Shown here: one piece after another, positions 28,897-38,793 of the stretch
Layout of the letters: each line of letters begins with the position of its first letter
Numbering within the stretch: position 1 is the stretch's first letter
Assembly: GCF_900116705.1 (NCBI RefSeq)
Contig: NZ_FPBP01000001.1
Span: 310,001 to 374,000 of the forward strand
Direction of reading: 5' to 3'
Length of the DNA: 64,000 nt
DNA from: Halomonas korlensis
GTDB lineage: Bacteria; Pseudomonadota; Gammaproteobacteria; Pseudomonadales; Halomonadaceae
The notes under the pieces: model-generated
Databases searched by the model: none
What the model was told of the DNA's origin: nothing
What the model saw: the letters and a program-made list of their open reading frames with translations, nothing else
Position numbers and translations under genes: made by a program

Positions 28897-30249
28897 TTAT
28901 TTTGTGACTACGGCGGGTCTACGCCGTGGGCTTGCCAGGATACGGCGTAAAAGTTGCCAGGCCGCGAGACCCGCCAGCAAGTTGCCTACCGCCGCCCCGA
29001 TTGCCAGACCCACCAAACCCTTCGTCAGCCATGCCCCTGCCCACAGGCACGGGAGATAAAAGACGAACAATCGCGCCCCGGACATCAGCATGGCGCGCAG
29101 GGGCCAACCCAGCGCGTTACCCGCCGACACGACCAGCATACAAATACCCAATGCCGCATAACTCGGTAGCAGAAATCGAATCAACGTGGCCAGGTCATCT
29201 CGCACCTCGGGGTTGCCCGACAGTGCCAACGCGACCCAGGGAGACAAGATCGCCAAGAGGATGCCAAGCGACAGCTGCCAGACCACCACCACCTTGAGTG
29301 CCAATTGCAGTAGGCGGTTTATCTGATCCCAGTCGCCGGTACCATAACAACGACCCAGCCAAGGAGGCAGCGACATGGTCATGGCCAGCACCACCATGAG
29401 CGACAACGTCTCTAACCGACTGGCCAGTCCCCAGGCCGCTACCTGCGTCTCGCCCAGGGTCGCCACCACCGAGATCGCCAGCATGGCGGCCAAGGGCGGC
29501 ATCAGTTGGCTGATCATGGCTGGGCCAGCAATACCGAAGAAGGCACCGGCCGAGTGGCGCATCTCACTAACCAGCCCGGTTCCCGATAGCCAATCGGTAT
29601 GCCTCAAACGCCTGGCCAGCACTACCACCCCGGTGGAAAACGCCACTACCGTGGCCCAGGCCGCCCCCGGCAGCCCCATACCCTCCCAGGGGCCGACACC
29701 AAAGATCAACAAGGGATCCAGCGCCAGATTGATCAGGCTGGTGATCAGCATCATCTTGCCCGGCAGCCAGGTATCGCCATGCGCACGGAAGAGGCTATAG
29801 CCGAAATAGAGCACTGCTCCCAACCAGGCCGCCAGTAGTTGGGGCGCCCAATAGGCACGAATCAATCCCAGGCTCGTCGCATCGGCGCCGAGCTGAGTGA
29901 ATATCCGCTCTTGAGCCAGCCAGAGACCTATCGCCAGCAGGGCTATGAGTGCCCCGCCAGCCAGCAATACGAGGCTTCCCAACCGGCGGGCACGCGCCTG
30001 TTCATTGGCTCCCAGGGCACGCGAGATCAAGGCGGCGATGGCGATCCCCAACCCCACCTGGATTCCGATGATCAGAAATGACAAGGGAAAGGTGAATGAC
30101 TGCGCCGCCAACGGGGCGGTGCCCAGCCGGGCAATGAAGGCGCTGTCGACGAGTTGAAAACCAAGCAGCGCCAACACGCCGATGGTCATTGGCCAGGTCT
30201 GACGCCAGAGCGTCATTCCCAGCGAATCGTGGGATCCGGCTCGAGTCAC
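28897..30249 (-). CDS. MATE-family multidrug/toxin efflux protein
   Basis: 450 aa with about 12 membrane helices arranged as two homologous halves. The N-terminal WRQTWPMTIGVLALLGFQLVDSAFIARLGTAPLAAQSF is the MATE signature. A matching half begins near SAGAFFGIAGPAMISQLMPPLAAMLAI. It exports cationic compounds in exchange for Na+ or H+, which suits a halophile. It is monocistronic in appearance, followed on the same strand by the sRNA unit. Confidence 0.9.
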   Translation of the reverse strand: MTRAGSHDSLGMTLWRQTWPMTIGVLALLGFQLVDSAFIARLGTAPLAAQSFTFPLSFLIIGIQVGLGIAIAALISRALGANEQARARRLGSLVLLAGGALIALLAIGLWLAQERIFTQLGADATSLGLIRAYWAPQLLAAWLGAVLYFGYSLFRAHGDTWLPGKMMLITSLINLALDPLLIFGVGPWEGMGLPGAAWATVVAFSTGVVVLARRLRHTDWLSGTGLVSEMRHSAGAFFGIAGPAMISQLMPPLAAMLAISVVATLGETQVAAWGLASRLETLSLMVVLAMTMSLPPWLGRCYGTGDWDQINRLLQLALKVVVVWQLSLGILLAILSPWVALALSGNPEVRDDLATLIRFLLPSYAALGICMLVVSAGNALGWPLRAMLMSGARLFVFYLPCLWAGAWLTKGLVGLAIGAAVGNLLAGLAAWQLLRRILASPRRRPAVVTK

Positions 30250-30306
30250 GATGGCTCCAACCTCACTACAAAGGGAAAGACATGCTAAGCGAAACCGAGC
30301 GAAATC

Positions 30307-32145
30307 TCAGCTCGACAAACCTGATTGAGCCGGTACGACACCGACGATGAGACGCTCGATGGCATCTGCCGGCATGGGGCGGAAGAAATAGAACCCCTGG
30401 ACCAGGTCGCAATCAATTTCACGAATCAGGGCGAGCTGCTCGATATTCTCCACCCCTTCCGCCACGACCTCGAGCCCCAGGCGATGCCCGATGAAGACGG
30501 ACGCCTCCATGATCGCCCGGTCCTTGGGTTGCAAGGGCGCATCACGTACGAAACTTCGATCGATCTTGAGTGCTGTGACCGGAAAATATTTCAAATAGCT
30601 AAGTGAGGAATAGCCAGTACCGAAGTCATCGATCGCAATGCGAAATCCTTGATCGTAAAGCGAGCGCAGACCGTCGAGGATTCTTCCATCGGCTTCGATC
30701 AGCACATTCTCGGTGAGCTCGATACCAATGTGACGAGGCCCCAGGCGATAACGATCGAGACACGACTCGAAACGCTGAAACACGTCGAGCCGATTGATCT
30801 GCCGACCCGAGAAGTTGATATCGATACGCTCGATCGGCAGACCGGCATCCCGCCAATGGGCTCGCTGCCGGCAGGCTTCCTCCATCACCCAGTCACCGAT
30901 GCGATGGATCAGATCGGAACGTTCGGCAACCGGAATGAACTCTGCAGGCGATACCGCTGGGCCGATTGCCGGCTCCCAACGCAACAATGCTTCGAGGTTT
31001 TCAATCCGGCCACTGATCGCCGATACCTGCGGCTGGTAGTGCAGACGAAACTCGCCCTCATCAAGGGCGCGTTCCAGCCGATCGACCAGTCGATGCTTTT
31101 TCAGCAGATCTTCATGAAGCTGTTGGTTAAAGAACAGGACACTACCACGACCATTGAGCTTGGCCCGATTCTTGGCTAGATCGGCATTGTGCATCAATTC
31201 CCGAGCCGACTCGCCGTTAGCGGGAAACAGGCTGATGCCCAGACATGCGGTCACCTTGCGCTTGTGGTTATCCAGCACGAAGGGCTCGCGTAATAATTCA
31301 TGAACCTTTTTCACCAAGCGATTAATAGCTTCTCCTTCGTGCTTGCCGGGAAAGGCCAGCACGAACTCATCGCTGGAGACCCGCGAGAGCATATCGGTGG
31401 CTCGCTGCCCATTACGCAATCGACGCGCGAGGTCCACCAGCAATCGATCCCCCTGCTCATAGCCCAGCGCATCGTTGATCTCGACGAAGTGATCGATATC
31501 CAGATAAATCAGTACCAGGGACCGGTCGTGGCAACGGCATTCCTCCAGCGTTTCATCAAGGCGTTCCTCGAAAGTCTGACGGTTGGGCAGATGGGTCAGA
31601 CGATCGAAGCGAGTGGCGAAATCCAGCTCTCGACGGGCCTGCTTCTGATCGGAGAGATCCACATCGATACAGAACATCAGCGGCTCGTCGGTGTGCTCGT
31701 TGAGCATCACGTGATGTGAGAAAACGGGCACCAGTTCGCCACTGCGATGGAGCAACTCCAGTTCATCGGCGGGTATTTCATGTCCTTCCCGCATCCAGGC
31801 GAGGTGGGCCTGAATGACGGGTTCGCGCATCGGCGGCGGAATGATCAGATCCTCCAGCGGACGTCCAAACGCTTCATCGGCCGTATAGCCGTAGAGACGG
31901 GCACTTGCCTCGTTCCAGTAGATGACGCGACGCTCCCGATCGTATCCCTGCACGGCCACCTTGGGCAGGCTTTCCAGCAACGCTCGAAAACGCTGCTCGC
32001 TTTCCAGATATTGGCGACGAACGAGCTCCACCTCACCGCGTATCGATCTCTCGAACGGGTGAAAGTGCTGAATACCGCCCCACCTCAGTAGCCCTTTCAA
32101 CCACCTTCGGAGTTGAGAATCATGCCCGAGCATGGGGCTCCTCAT
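30307..32145 (-). CDS. PAS-GGDEF-EAL protein, probable c-di-GMP phosphodiesterase
   Basis: 612 aa. A PAS domain (about 50-165), then a GGDEF domain (about 170-335), then EAL (about 350-605). The GGDEF active site reads SSDEF (257-261), so cyclase activity should be lost. The EAL site is intact: EAL at 385-387, Asn444 in INFSG, IELTEN, DDFGTG at 506-511, [15 protein letters not shown] and LVQGFYF. It therefore most likely degrades c-di-GMP, with the PAS and dead GGDEF domains as sensors. No membrane segment is evident, so it is cytosolic. Located between the MATE and dioxygenase genes without operon links. Confidence 0.88.
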   Translation of the reverse strand: MRSPMLGHDSQLRRWLKGLLRWGGIQHFHPFERSIRGEVELVRRQYLESEQRFRALLESLPKVAVQGYDRERRVIYWNEASARLYGYTADEAFGRPLEDLIIPPPMREPVIQAHLAWMREGHEIPADELELLHRSGELVPVFSHHVMLNEHTDEPLMFCIDVDLSDQKQARRELDFATRFDRLTHLPNRQTFEERLDETLEECRCHDRSLVLIYLDIDHFVEINDALGYEQGDRLLVDLARRLRNGQRATDMLSRVSSDEFVLAFPGKHEGEAINRLVKKVHELLREPFVLDNHKRKVTACLGISLFPANGESARELMHNADLAKNRAKLNGRGSVLFFNQQLHEDLLKKHRLVDRLERALDEGEFRLHYQPQVSAISGRIENLEALLRWEPAIGPAVSPAEFIPVAERSDLIHRIGDWVMEEACRQRAHWRDAGLPIERIDINFSGRQINRLDVFQRFESCLDRYRLGPRHIGIELTENVLIEADGRILDGLRSLYDQGFRIAIDDFGTGYSSLSYLKYFPVTALKIDRSFVRDAPLQPKDRAIMEASVFIGHRLGLEVVAEGVENIEQLALIREIDCDLVQGFYFFRPMPADAIERLIVGVVPAQSGLSS

Positions 32146-32421
32146 CGCGCAGGAACGGCGCTGTCATCGACTTACCCTAGCCTCATCATTCATGGCGTCA
32201 TTCATCCTACACGTATGGGTCCTTGATCTCCTACCTGTAACTTCACATTTCCGAATTGCCCATCCCCTTCTTTTTAACGCACGTAGCACCAGCTTTCAGT
32301 GCGAGTTTAGCATCGTCTTTTTTGACATTTAGTTTTATTCATTTTCATTTAATTAGTGTTGGCCGGGCCAAGGCTCGTCAACCCACGGGCAATGTCGCCC
32401 AAAATACAGGAGAAAGTGAAC

Positions 32422-33216
32422 ATGAAACTCGACAATCTCAAGCATGGCTTCGATGTCTCCACCATGCCGATGGACCCGCTGGCGGATTATTGGTCACCCG
32501 GAGTCACCGAGACTCTCGAAACCAGGCATTGGAGCCTGACAGATATCCGCAGCCGGATCGACCTGGAGGCCTGGCAGGGCTTCATTGGCGATCTTCCCCG
32601 TGACCCCTACGTTAACCAGCGCTGGAAGCGGATGTCCTGGTTGACGCTTAACGGACAAGGAGATGTCGAGGAAATGGGACACTGCCCGATGGCTCAGGGC
32701 GGCGCCTTCAATGATGCCGAGAGCATGGCGGATCGCCTGCGCTATTATGATCCCTTGACAGAGGAATTCCTCTCACGTCCTGACGTCAAGGCCTTCGTGC
32801 GCGCCTGGGCGCGGCTCTGGTCGCTCGCCCCTCAGGAGCCTATCCTGATGCAGATTACCGGCGTGCGTGGTGAGGGCCAGGTCGACCCCCTGCAGGGCCA
32901 GGGCATTCATGCCGATGGCTGCAAGGCGCTGAGTATCATGGTGGTGAACCGCGAAAACGTCTTGGGGGCAAAGAACCATCTGTACGCCGACAAGGCCGGG
33001 AGTCAGCCGCTGACCAGCACCACCATGGCAGCAGGTGATGTCCTTCACCTGCGTGACGACAAGGTGTATCACAGCGTGGAGGGAATCGAGCAGGAAGACC
33101 CGAATGCGCCGTTCGAGCGCTTCATTATCATCATCAACAGTCGCTTCGTGGATGCGTTCCAGAATCGCATCCTGCGTCGCCACTTTCCCGATGCGGTACT
33201 CAACGAGACCCGCTGA
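32422..33216 (+). CDS. 2-oxoglutarate/Fe(II) dioxygenase (PF10014 type)
   Basis: 264 aa from ATG 32422, which has AGGAGA 9 bases upstream; codons further upstream read a non-coding-like stretch. GIHADGCKALSIMVVNRENV supplies His163 and Asp165 of the iron triad, and KVYHSVEGI supplies His217. PF10014 members include free L-isoleucine and related amino-acid hydroxylases. The substrate here is unknown, but a role in hydroxylating an amino acid, perhaps for osmoprotection or signalling, is a fair guess. Monocistronic, ended by a strong hairpin at 33269-33290. Confidence 0.82.
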   Translation: MKLDNLKHGFDVSTMPMDPLADYWSPGVTETLETRHWSLTDIRSRIDLEAWQGFIGDLPRDPYVNQRWKRMSWLTLNGQGDVEEMGHCPMAQGGAFNDAESMADRLRYYDPLTEEFLSRPDVKAFVRAWARLWSLAPQEPILMQITGVRGEGQVDPLQGQGIHADGCKALSIMVVNRENVLGAKNHLYADKAGSQPLTSTTMAAGDVLHLRDDKVYHSVEGIEQEDPNAPFERFIIIINSRFVDAFQNRILRRHFPDAVLNETR

Positions 33217-33268
33217 CGGCTGAACCGGGAAAAGGAACTTCCCGGCACTTCCAACCCAACGACAATAC

Positions 33269-33290
33269 CCCCCGGGCTTTCGCCCGGGGG
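33269..33290. terminator. Hairpin between convergent dioxygenase and yceI genes
   Basis: A perfect 9-bp GC stem with a TTTC loop lies between two convergent stop codons. There is little T tract on either side, so it may act in both directions but weakly. Confidence 0.55.
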
Positions 33291-33323
33291 TGTTCGTATC
33301 GCCCGCGTCTGATGCGTTCGTCG

Positions 33324-33905
33324 TTACTGACGGACGCCTTCAAAGGTCACGTAGAGTTCGAGTTCGTGCATCATTTCGGGAAAGTCGCCCATGTCGATAC
33401 CGAAATCGGCCAGCGTCAACATGGTGGAACCCTCGAAGCCGGCACGATAGCCACCCCAGGGATCTTCACCCTCGCCCACCAGCGTCACCGGCATCTCGAT
33501 CTCAACGGTCTCGCCGTGCAGCGTCAGGTCACCGGTCAGCACCCCTTCGTCGTCGCCGTTGGATTCGAAGCCGGTAGAGGCGAAGGTGGCCGTCGGATAT
33601 TCGCCGGCATCCAGGAAATCATCGCTCAGGATGTGCTTGTCGCGTTCAGCGTGGTTGCTGTTGAGGCTCGCCACATCGACCTCGACATTGACCGATGTAG
33701 CATCCAGATCCTCGGGATCATAGCTGAAATCGCCGCTGAAGTTCTCGAAACTGCCCAGGATGTAAGAATATCCCAGATGACTGATCTTGAATTGCACGAA
33801 GGCGTGCTGCCCTTCGGTGTCGATGGTGTAATCCGCTGCCTGGGCCTGAGTCAGAGGAACGGAGGCAACCGCCAGGGTCGCTGCAATCACGGTTTTCTTG
33901 AACAT
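33324..33905 (-). CDS. YceI-like periplasmic isoprenoid-binding protein
   Basis: 193 aa. Signal peptide 1-23 (cleavage after QAQA). The mature protein shows the YceI lipocalin-like pattern: YTIDTEGQHAFVQFKISHLGYSYILGSFENFSG, FLDAGEYPTATFAST, LTGDLTLHGETVEIEMPV and FGIDMG. The family binds polyprenyl chains such as ubiquinone precursors in the periplasm. It follows a cytochrome b561 gene on the same strand, a frequent pairing. A 42-base gap between the two suggests one operon. Confidence 0.92.
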   Translation of the reverse strand: MFKKTVIAATLAVASVPLTQAQAADYTIDTEGQHAFVQFKISHLGYSYILGSFENFSGDFSYDPEDLDATSVNVEVDVASLNSNHAERDKHILSDDFLDAGEYPTATFASTGFESNGDDEGVLTGDLTLHGETVEIEMPVTLVGEGEDPWGGYRAGFEGSTMLTLADFGIDMGDFPEMMHELELYVTFEGVRQ

Positions 33906-33947
33906 CTATTAAGTCTCCTTAAGGGAATCTATCGGCCAAGCGGCATC

Positions 33948-34502
33948 TCAGCCACGGCGTGAACGGGTCGGATCAATCATACGCAACAGGACATCATTGC
34001 GATCGACCAGATGATGCTTGAGGGCCGCCAGGGTATGGCCCCCGGCCAGGATGATCAGCGCCAGCGCACTGTACCAATGGATAGTGCCTGCCAGTGTGGC
34101 CTGATTGGGCAGATCACTGATAAATGCCGGCGCCTGAAACCAGCCGAATACGTCGATACCTCGTCCGTCGGCGGTGGAAATAAGGTACCCACTGACCAGC
34201 GCCACCAGCATCAGCACATACAAGCCAATGTGCCCGATGTGTGCTGCGATGCGCTCGAGTCGAGGACCGCGGGCGACCGGGGCCGGTAACATGAGCCGCC
34301 AGATTACTCTCAGCAAGGTGGCGACAAGCAATAACACTCCGACCGAACGATGCCACCAGGGCGCAAGGTTATACCACTCGTCATAATACCCCAGATCCGT
34401 CATCCACCATCCCAGGGCGAACAGCCCGACGATTGCCAGGGCACTCAGCCAGTGCAGGGCGATGCTGACGAGCCCCCAGCCGGAGCGAGTATTGCGCCAC
34501 AT
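33948..34502 (-). CDS. Cytochrome b561-type membrane di-heme protein
   Basis: 184 aa from ATG 34502; upstream in-frame codons look non-coding. Four membrane helices carry histidines at family positions: SIALHWLSALAIV, PWWHRSVGVLLLV, HIGHIGLYVLMLV and IHWYSALALIILAGGHTL. It should shuttle electrons, possibly from ubiquinol, across or within the inner membrane. It is paired with yceI. Physiological partner unknown. Confidence 0.9.
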   Translation of the reverse strand: MWRNTRSGWGLVSIALHWLSALAIVGLFALGWWMTDLGYYDEWYNLAPWWHRSVGVLLLVATLLRVIWRLMLPAPVARGPRLERIAAHIGHIGLYVLMLVALVSGYLISTADGRGIDVFGWFQAPAFISDLPNQATLAGTIHWYSALALIILAGGHTLAALKHHLVDRNDVLLRMIDPTRSRRG

Positions 34503-34684
34503 GTCGTTCGCCTCTTCGGTGATGTTATGTGCCGTTGGTAGTAGATGGCGTCCAGCATACCGTAGCGCAGCATTACCATCCGCTGAAAAAAGCCGAATGC
34601 ACCGTTCGGAAAAAACGATGCCGCCCGCAACGGCAGTCGAGGCGGACGGCAAACAGATGGTTGCACACAGTCAAGGCCTCGAGC

Positions 34685-35881
34685 TCAGACCAGGGCGTCC
34701 AGCCCGCGCGCTAGATCTCCGCGGATGTCATTCATCGACTCCAGGCCCACCGATACACGGATCAGGTTCTCGCTGATGCCGGCAATGGCCTTCTGATCGT
34801 CGGAAAGCCGACCGTGGGTAGTGGTGCCCGGGTGGGTGATCGTCGACTTGACGTCACCCAGATTGCCGGTGATGGAGAGCATTTGCGTCGCATCGATCAC
34901 CGACCAGGCTGCCTCGCGCTGCCCCTTGACCTCGAACCCCAGCACCGCACCGAATCCCTGCTGCTGGCGGGCTGCCAGGGCATGTTGCGGATGGTGCTCG
35001 AGTCCACTGAAGTGCACCCGCGTGACGGCGGGATGCTGATCGAGCCAGCGGGCCAGCGCCAAGGCATTGTCGCAGTGGGCGCGCATGCGCAGATTCAATG
35101 TCTCGAGCCCCTTGGTGAAGATCCAGGCGTTGAAAGGGCTCATGCACGGCCCGCAGGTGCGCACCACGCCGAACAGCTCCTCGAGCTCCTTGTCGCGACC
35201 CACGACCGCCCCGCCAATGGCGCGTCCCTGTCCATCCAGGTACTTAGTCGCCGAGTGAATCACCAAGTCCGCCCCCAGCGCCAGCGGCTTTTGCAGTGCC
35301 GGGGTCAGAAAGCAGTTGTCGATGGCCAGCAGGGCATCGTGTCGATGGGCAATCTCGGCCAGCGCCGCGATGTCGACGATCTCGGACAAGGGGTTGGAGG
35401 GAGTTTCGGCGAACAGCAGCTTGGTTGCCGGGGTAATCGCCGCCTCCCAGGCGTCGAGATTGGACAGCTCCACGTAGCGCGTGGTGATGCCAAGCTTGCC
35501 CAGATACTTGTCGAACAGGCTGACCGTGGAGCCGAACAACGAGCGTGAGGCCACGATCTCATCGCCGGCCTCAAGTAGCGCCAAGGCGGTGGAGAGAATC
35601 GCCGACATGCCGGAGCTGGTCGCCACACAGCGCTCACCGCCTTCCATCGCCGCAAGGCGCTGTTCGAACGTGCGCACCGTGGGATTGGTGAAGCGGGAGT
35701 AAATGTTGCCGGGCTCCTCGCCACCGAACTTGCGGGCGGCTTCTGCGGCACTGCCATAGACGAAGCTCGAGGTGGGAAAGATCGGCTCGCCGTGCTCCTG
35801 CTCATGGCTGCGCTGGTGACCGGCGCGGATCGCCAGCGTCTCCAGGTCCCAGTCAGCCTGCGGTGAATGCTCGTCGTGCAT
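34685..35881 (-). CDS. metZ: O-succinylhomoserine sulfhydrylase
   Basis: 398 aa, a Cys/Met-metabolism PLP enzyme. ETLAIRAGHQRS, YSRFTNPTV, ATSSGMSAI and the PLP lysine in HSATKYLDGQGR are present. Direct sulfhydrylation makes homocysteine from O-succinylhomoserine and sulfide. The call as MetZ rather than MetB/MetC rests on the conserved purF-metZ neighbourhood known in pseudomonads and their relatives. It is ten bases downstream of purF and last in the minus-strand block. Confidence 0.9.
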   Translation of the reverse strand: MHDEHSPQADWDLETLAIRAGHQRSHEQEHGEPIFPTSSFVYGSAAEAARKFGGEEPGNIYSRFTNPTVRTFEQRLAAMEGGERCVATSSGMSAILSTALALLEAGDEIVASRSLFGSTVSLFDKYLGKLGITTRYVELSNLDAWEAAITPATKLLFAETPSNPLSEIVDIAALAEIAHRHDALLAIDNCFLTPALQKPLALGADLVIHSATKYLDGQGRAIGGAVVGRDKELEELFGVVRTCGPCMSPFNAWIFTKGLETLNLRMRAHCDNALALARWLDQHPAVTRVHFSGLEHHPQHALAARQQQGFGAVLGFEVKGQREAAWSVIDATQMLSITGNLGDVKSTITHPGTTTHGRLSDDQKAIAGISENLIRVSVGLESMNDIRGDLARGLDALV

Positions 35882-35891
35882 GATCGCCCCC

Positions 35892-37415
35892 TCAGTCGTC
35901 GAGTCCGTCTTCCTGATTGTGCATTCCTACCAGGGCATGGTCACCGGCACTCTGCTGCTGCTTTGCCATGTCGTTGCGCGACGCCTCGAGGTCACTGAGG
36001 TAGCGTGCATCGATATCGCCGGTGACGTAGTTGCCGTCGAACACCGAACAGTCGAAGGCTGTCAGTGCGGGATTAACCTCGCGGCAGGCGTCCTTGAGGT
36101 CATCGAGGTCTTGATAGAAGATCCGGTCGGCGCCGATCAGCTCGCCCACCTCGGCTTCGCTGCGCCCGTGGGCGATCAACTCGTCGGCCGCCGGCATGTC
36201 GATCCCGTAGACATTGGGGTAGCGTACCGGCGGCGCGGCAGACGCGAAGTAGACCTTGCGCGCCCCGGCCTCGCGCGCCATCTGGATGATCTGCTTGCAG
36301 GTCGTGCCGCGCACGATGGAATCGTCCACCAGCAGCACGTTCTTGTCCTTGAACTCGATGTCGATGGCGTTGAGCTTCTGGCGCACGGATTTCTTGCGCT
36401 GGGTCTGCCCCGGCATGATGAAGGTCCGGCCGATATAGCGGTTCTTCATGAAGCCCTCGCGATAGGTCACGCCCAGATGTTGGGCGAGTTCCAGCGCCGA
36501 GGTGCGCGAGGTGTCAGGGATGGGGATGACCACGTCGATGTCGTGCTCGGGCCAGTCGCTCTGGATGCGATCGCCCAGCTTGCGGCCCATCTGCATGCGC
36601 GTGCCGTAGACATAGGCACCGTCGAGGATGGAATCGGGACGCGACAGGTAGACGTGCTCGAAGATACAGGACGTCAGCTGCGGATGATCGGCACACTGTT
36701 GGGTGTGAATCTCGCCTTCCATGTCGACGAAAATGGCCTCGCCTGGGCCGAGGTCCCGATGCAGCTCGAAGCCGCCAACGTCCAGTGCCACCGACTCGGA
36801 GGCGATCATCACGTCCTGGCCGTTGACGTCCTCGCGGGTGCCAAACACCACGGGGCGAATGCCGTGCGGATCGCGAAAGGCCACCAGGCCGACCCCATTG
36901 ATCATCGCCACTGCCGCGTAGCCACCCCGGCAGCGGCGATGAACCCGGCGCACTGCATCGAAGATGTCGCCGGGCTTGAGGTGCGGTCCCTGCTTGCCGA
37001 GCTCATGGGCGAAAACGTTGAGCAACACCTCGGAGTCGGAGCTGGTATTGATATGCCGCAGATCGGAGGAAAACAGCTCCTGCTTGAGCTGTTCGGAATT
37101 GGTCAGATTTCCATTGTGGGCCAGGCAGATGCCATAGGGGGAATTGACGTAGAAGGGCTGGGACTCGGCTTCGCTGGAGGAGCCTGCCGTCGGGTAGCGC
37201 ACGTGACCGATGCCCAGGTTGCCCTTCAGGCGCGACATGTGACGAGTGTGAAAGACGTCCCGCACCAGGCCGTTGCTCTTGCGCAGCAGGAAGCGGCCTT
37301 CATGCCAGGTCATCATGCCAGCGGCGTCCTGTCCGCGATGCTGCAGCACCGTCAGGGCATCGTAGATACCTTGGTTAACCGCCTGCTTGGCCATCAGGCC
37401 AACGATTCCGCACAT
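35892..37415 (-). CDS. purF: Amidophosphoribosyltransferase
   Basis: 507 aa from ATG 37415, which places the nucleophile at Cys2 ([10 protein letters not shown]) after methionine removal. The glutaminase domain contains [10 protein letters not shown] and [12 protein letters not shown]. The PRPP site [16 protein letters not shown] lies in the second domain. It catalyses the first committed step of purine synthesis. It lies in the conserved cvpA-purF-metZ order, 63 bases from cvpA. Confidence 0.97.
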   Translation of the reverse strand: MCGIVGLMAKQAVNQGIYDALTVLQHRGQDAAGMMTWHEGRFLLRKSNGLVRDVFHTRHMSRLKGNLGIGHVRYPTAGSSSEAESQPFYVNSPYGICLAHNGNLTNSEQLKQELFSSDLRHINTSSDSEVLLNVFAHELGKQGPHLKPGDIFDAVRRVHRRCRGGYAAVAMINGVGLVAFRDPHGIRPVVFGTREDVNGQDVMIASESVALDVGGFELHRDLGPGEAIFVDMEGEIHTQQCADHPQLTSCIFEHVYLSRPDSILDGAYVYGTRMQMGRKLGDRIQSDWPEHDIDVVIPIPDTSRTSALELAQHLGVTYREGFMKNRYIGRTFIMPGQTQRKKSVRQKLNAIDIEFKDKNVLLVDDSIVRGTTCKQIIQMAREAGARKVYFASAAPPVRYPNVYGIDMPAADELIAHGRSEAEVGELIGADRIFYQDLDDLKDACREVNPALTAFDCSVFDGNYVTGDIDARYLSDLEASRNDMAKQQQSAGDHALVGMHNQEDGLDD

Positions 37416-37478
37416 GTCATCTTTCCTCGCTTGCCTTGGTGGGCGAGTCGCCAACGCGGCCCACCCGGGATTCGTGTT

Positions 37479-38063
37479 TCAGGGCTGATCGGTCGTCCCG
37501 TTCATGTTGTCGATGGATGCGCGAGTTTCCTGCTCGCCGTAGGGCATCGAGAGGCCCGGTAGGGAGTCGGGGGCGCCAGGGAGCTCGCCCTCCCAGGTTT
37601 CCAGCTGGCTGAGTGCCCAAGTACGCAATTCTTCGAAGGTGGGTCGCAACTGCGCCCCCTGCCACGCATCAAGCTGGGCCAATGGCGTAAGAGAAATGAG
37701 AATAGTTACCAACACCAGGATCGCCGCTCCCTTGGCACCGCCGAAGGCAGCTCCCATCACGCGGTTGAACAGCCCCATCCCGACCCACTCCACGGCAGCG
37801 TGGACCAGGCGAATGACGATGCCGCACAGCAGTACCACCGCAAAAATCACCAGTACGAACGCCAGCACCAGGCGACCGTCAGCATTATCGATTACACCGG
37901 CCAACAGGTCCGCCACCGGCTCGGCAAGCAGGCGTGCGGCCAACAAGGCGATGACCCAGGCAGCCAACCCAAGGGCTTCGCGGATCAGGCCGCGCAAAAA
38001 CCCGGTGAGGGTGGTGACGGTCAGCACCACGATGAAGATCCAGTCAAGCCAGGTCAGCAGCAT
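37479..38063 (-). CDS. cvpA: CvpA family membrane protein
   Basis: 194 aa from ATG 38063. Four membrane helices in the first 150 residues, with FLRGLIREALGLAAWVIALLAARLL typical of CvpA. The last 40 residues are soluble and acidic. CvpA supports colicin V production, purF-linked functions and envelope stress resistance in relatives; its mechanism is unclear. One base separates its start from the dedD stop. Confidence 0.9.
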   Translation of the reverse strand: MLLTWLDWIFIVVLTVTTLTGFLRGLIREALGLAAWVIALLAARLLAEPVADLLAGVIDNADGRLVLAFVLVIFAVVLLCGIVIRLVHAAVEWVGMGLFNRVMGAAFGGAKGAAILVLVTILISLTPLAQLDAWQGAQLRPTFEELRTWALSQLETWEGELPGAPDSLPGLSMPYGEQETRASIDNMNGTTDQP

Positions 38064-38064
38064 A

Positions 38065-38793
38065 TCAATCCCTAACGCGCACCAGCAGGCCCTGGAGGTT
38101 CGCCTGCTCCTTGAGCTCGCCCATGGCTTGCTCGCCGTCCTCCGAGGACGCGAAGGGCCCGACATACACCGTGGTCAGATCGTTGTCGCGGGGTCGGCTG
38201 AAGGCATTGAACCCCTGCTCGGCCAGCTGGGACTGCAAACGTTCGGCATTTTCCGGCTGGCCGAAGCTCCCCACCTGAACGGCCCAGCCACCCGAGGCAG
38301 TCGCCGCCGTTGCGCTAGGCGCCTCGCTCTCGGCGGGCGGTGCTTCCTGCGACAGCCGTTGGTCGGCGGCTCGCGCCAGCTCGGCGATGGGGTCATCGCC
38401 CGGCGAAGCGTCGCCCGACGGATCGCCGCTCGACGGATCGCCGCCCGACCTCTCCTCACTCGCCGTTGATGTGGTTGGTGATGAATCGGGCTCGGGCGTC
38501 ACGGACTCGCCGCGTGCTACCGTCTCACTCGCCTGAGTGGCGTCCTCATCAATAAAGGGCTGGGGCGTCTGCGACGCCGTACCGCTGGGGAAGCGAATCT
38601 CGCCAAGGCTCGACGGGGGCTCCGGGTCGGGCACGTCCTGACGCTCGACGTCCACCGGCTCCTCGATCGTCAGCGCCGGCTCGGGGCGCTCACCGCGCGG
38701 CGCCGGCTCATCGAACAGCATGGGCACGAAGATTACCCCCAGCGCGATCAGGATCACCGCGCCGCTGAGGCGCTCACGCATTCCGTATTTCAT
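38065..38793 (-). CDS. dedD: DedD-like SPOR-domain cell-division protein
   Basis: 242 aa. One membrane helix (about 10-27), a long acidic proline/serine-rich linker (about 30-165), and a C-terminal SPOR domain (GWAVQVGSFGQPENAERLQ... to the end) that binds glycan strands at the septum. The linker contains short Gly-Asp-Pro-Ser repeats encoded near 38400-38450. It overlaps folC by four bases and is followed by cvpA, the usual order. Confidence 0.9.
   Translation of the reverse strand: MKYGMRERLSGAVILIALGVIFVPMLFDEPAPRGERPEPALTIEEPVDVERQDVPDPEPPSSLGEIRFPSGTASQTPQPFIDEDATQASETVARGESVTPEPDSSPTTSTASEERSGGDPSSGDPSGDASPGDDPIAELARAADQRLSQEAPPAESEAPSATAATASGGWAVQVGSFGQPENAERLQSQLAEQGFNAFSRPRDNDLTTVYVGPFASSEDGEQAMGELKEQANLQGLLVRVRD

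Noticed and set aside
34593..34609. Five-bp hairpin flanked by A tracts between metZ and cytochrome b561
   Set aside because: Stem too short to support a terminator call.
35880..37562. 560-codon plus-strand open frame
   Set aside because: It lies antisense to the well-supported purF gene and reads as a low-complexity, His/Val-rich shadow typical of high-GC DNA.
38400..38455. Short tandem repeats
   Set aside because: Explained as Gly-Asp-Pro-Ser repeats within the disordered dedD linker, not a mobile or CRISPR repeat.
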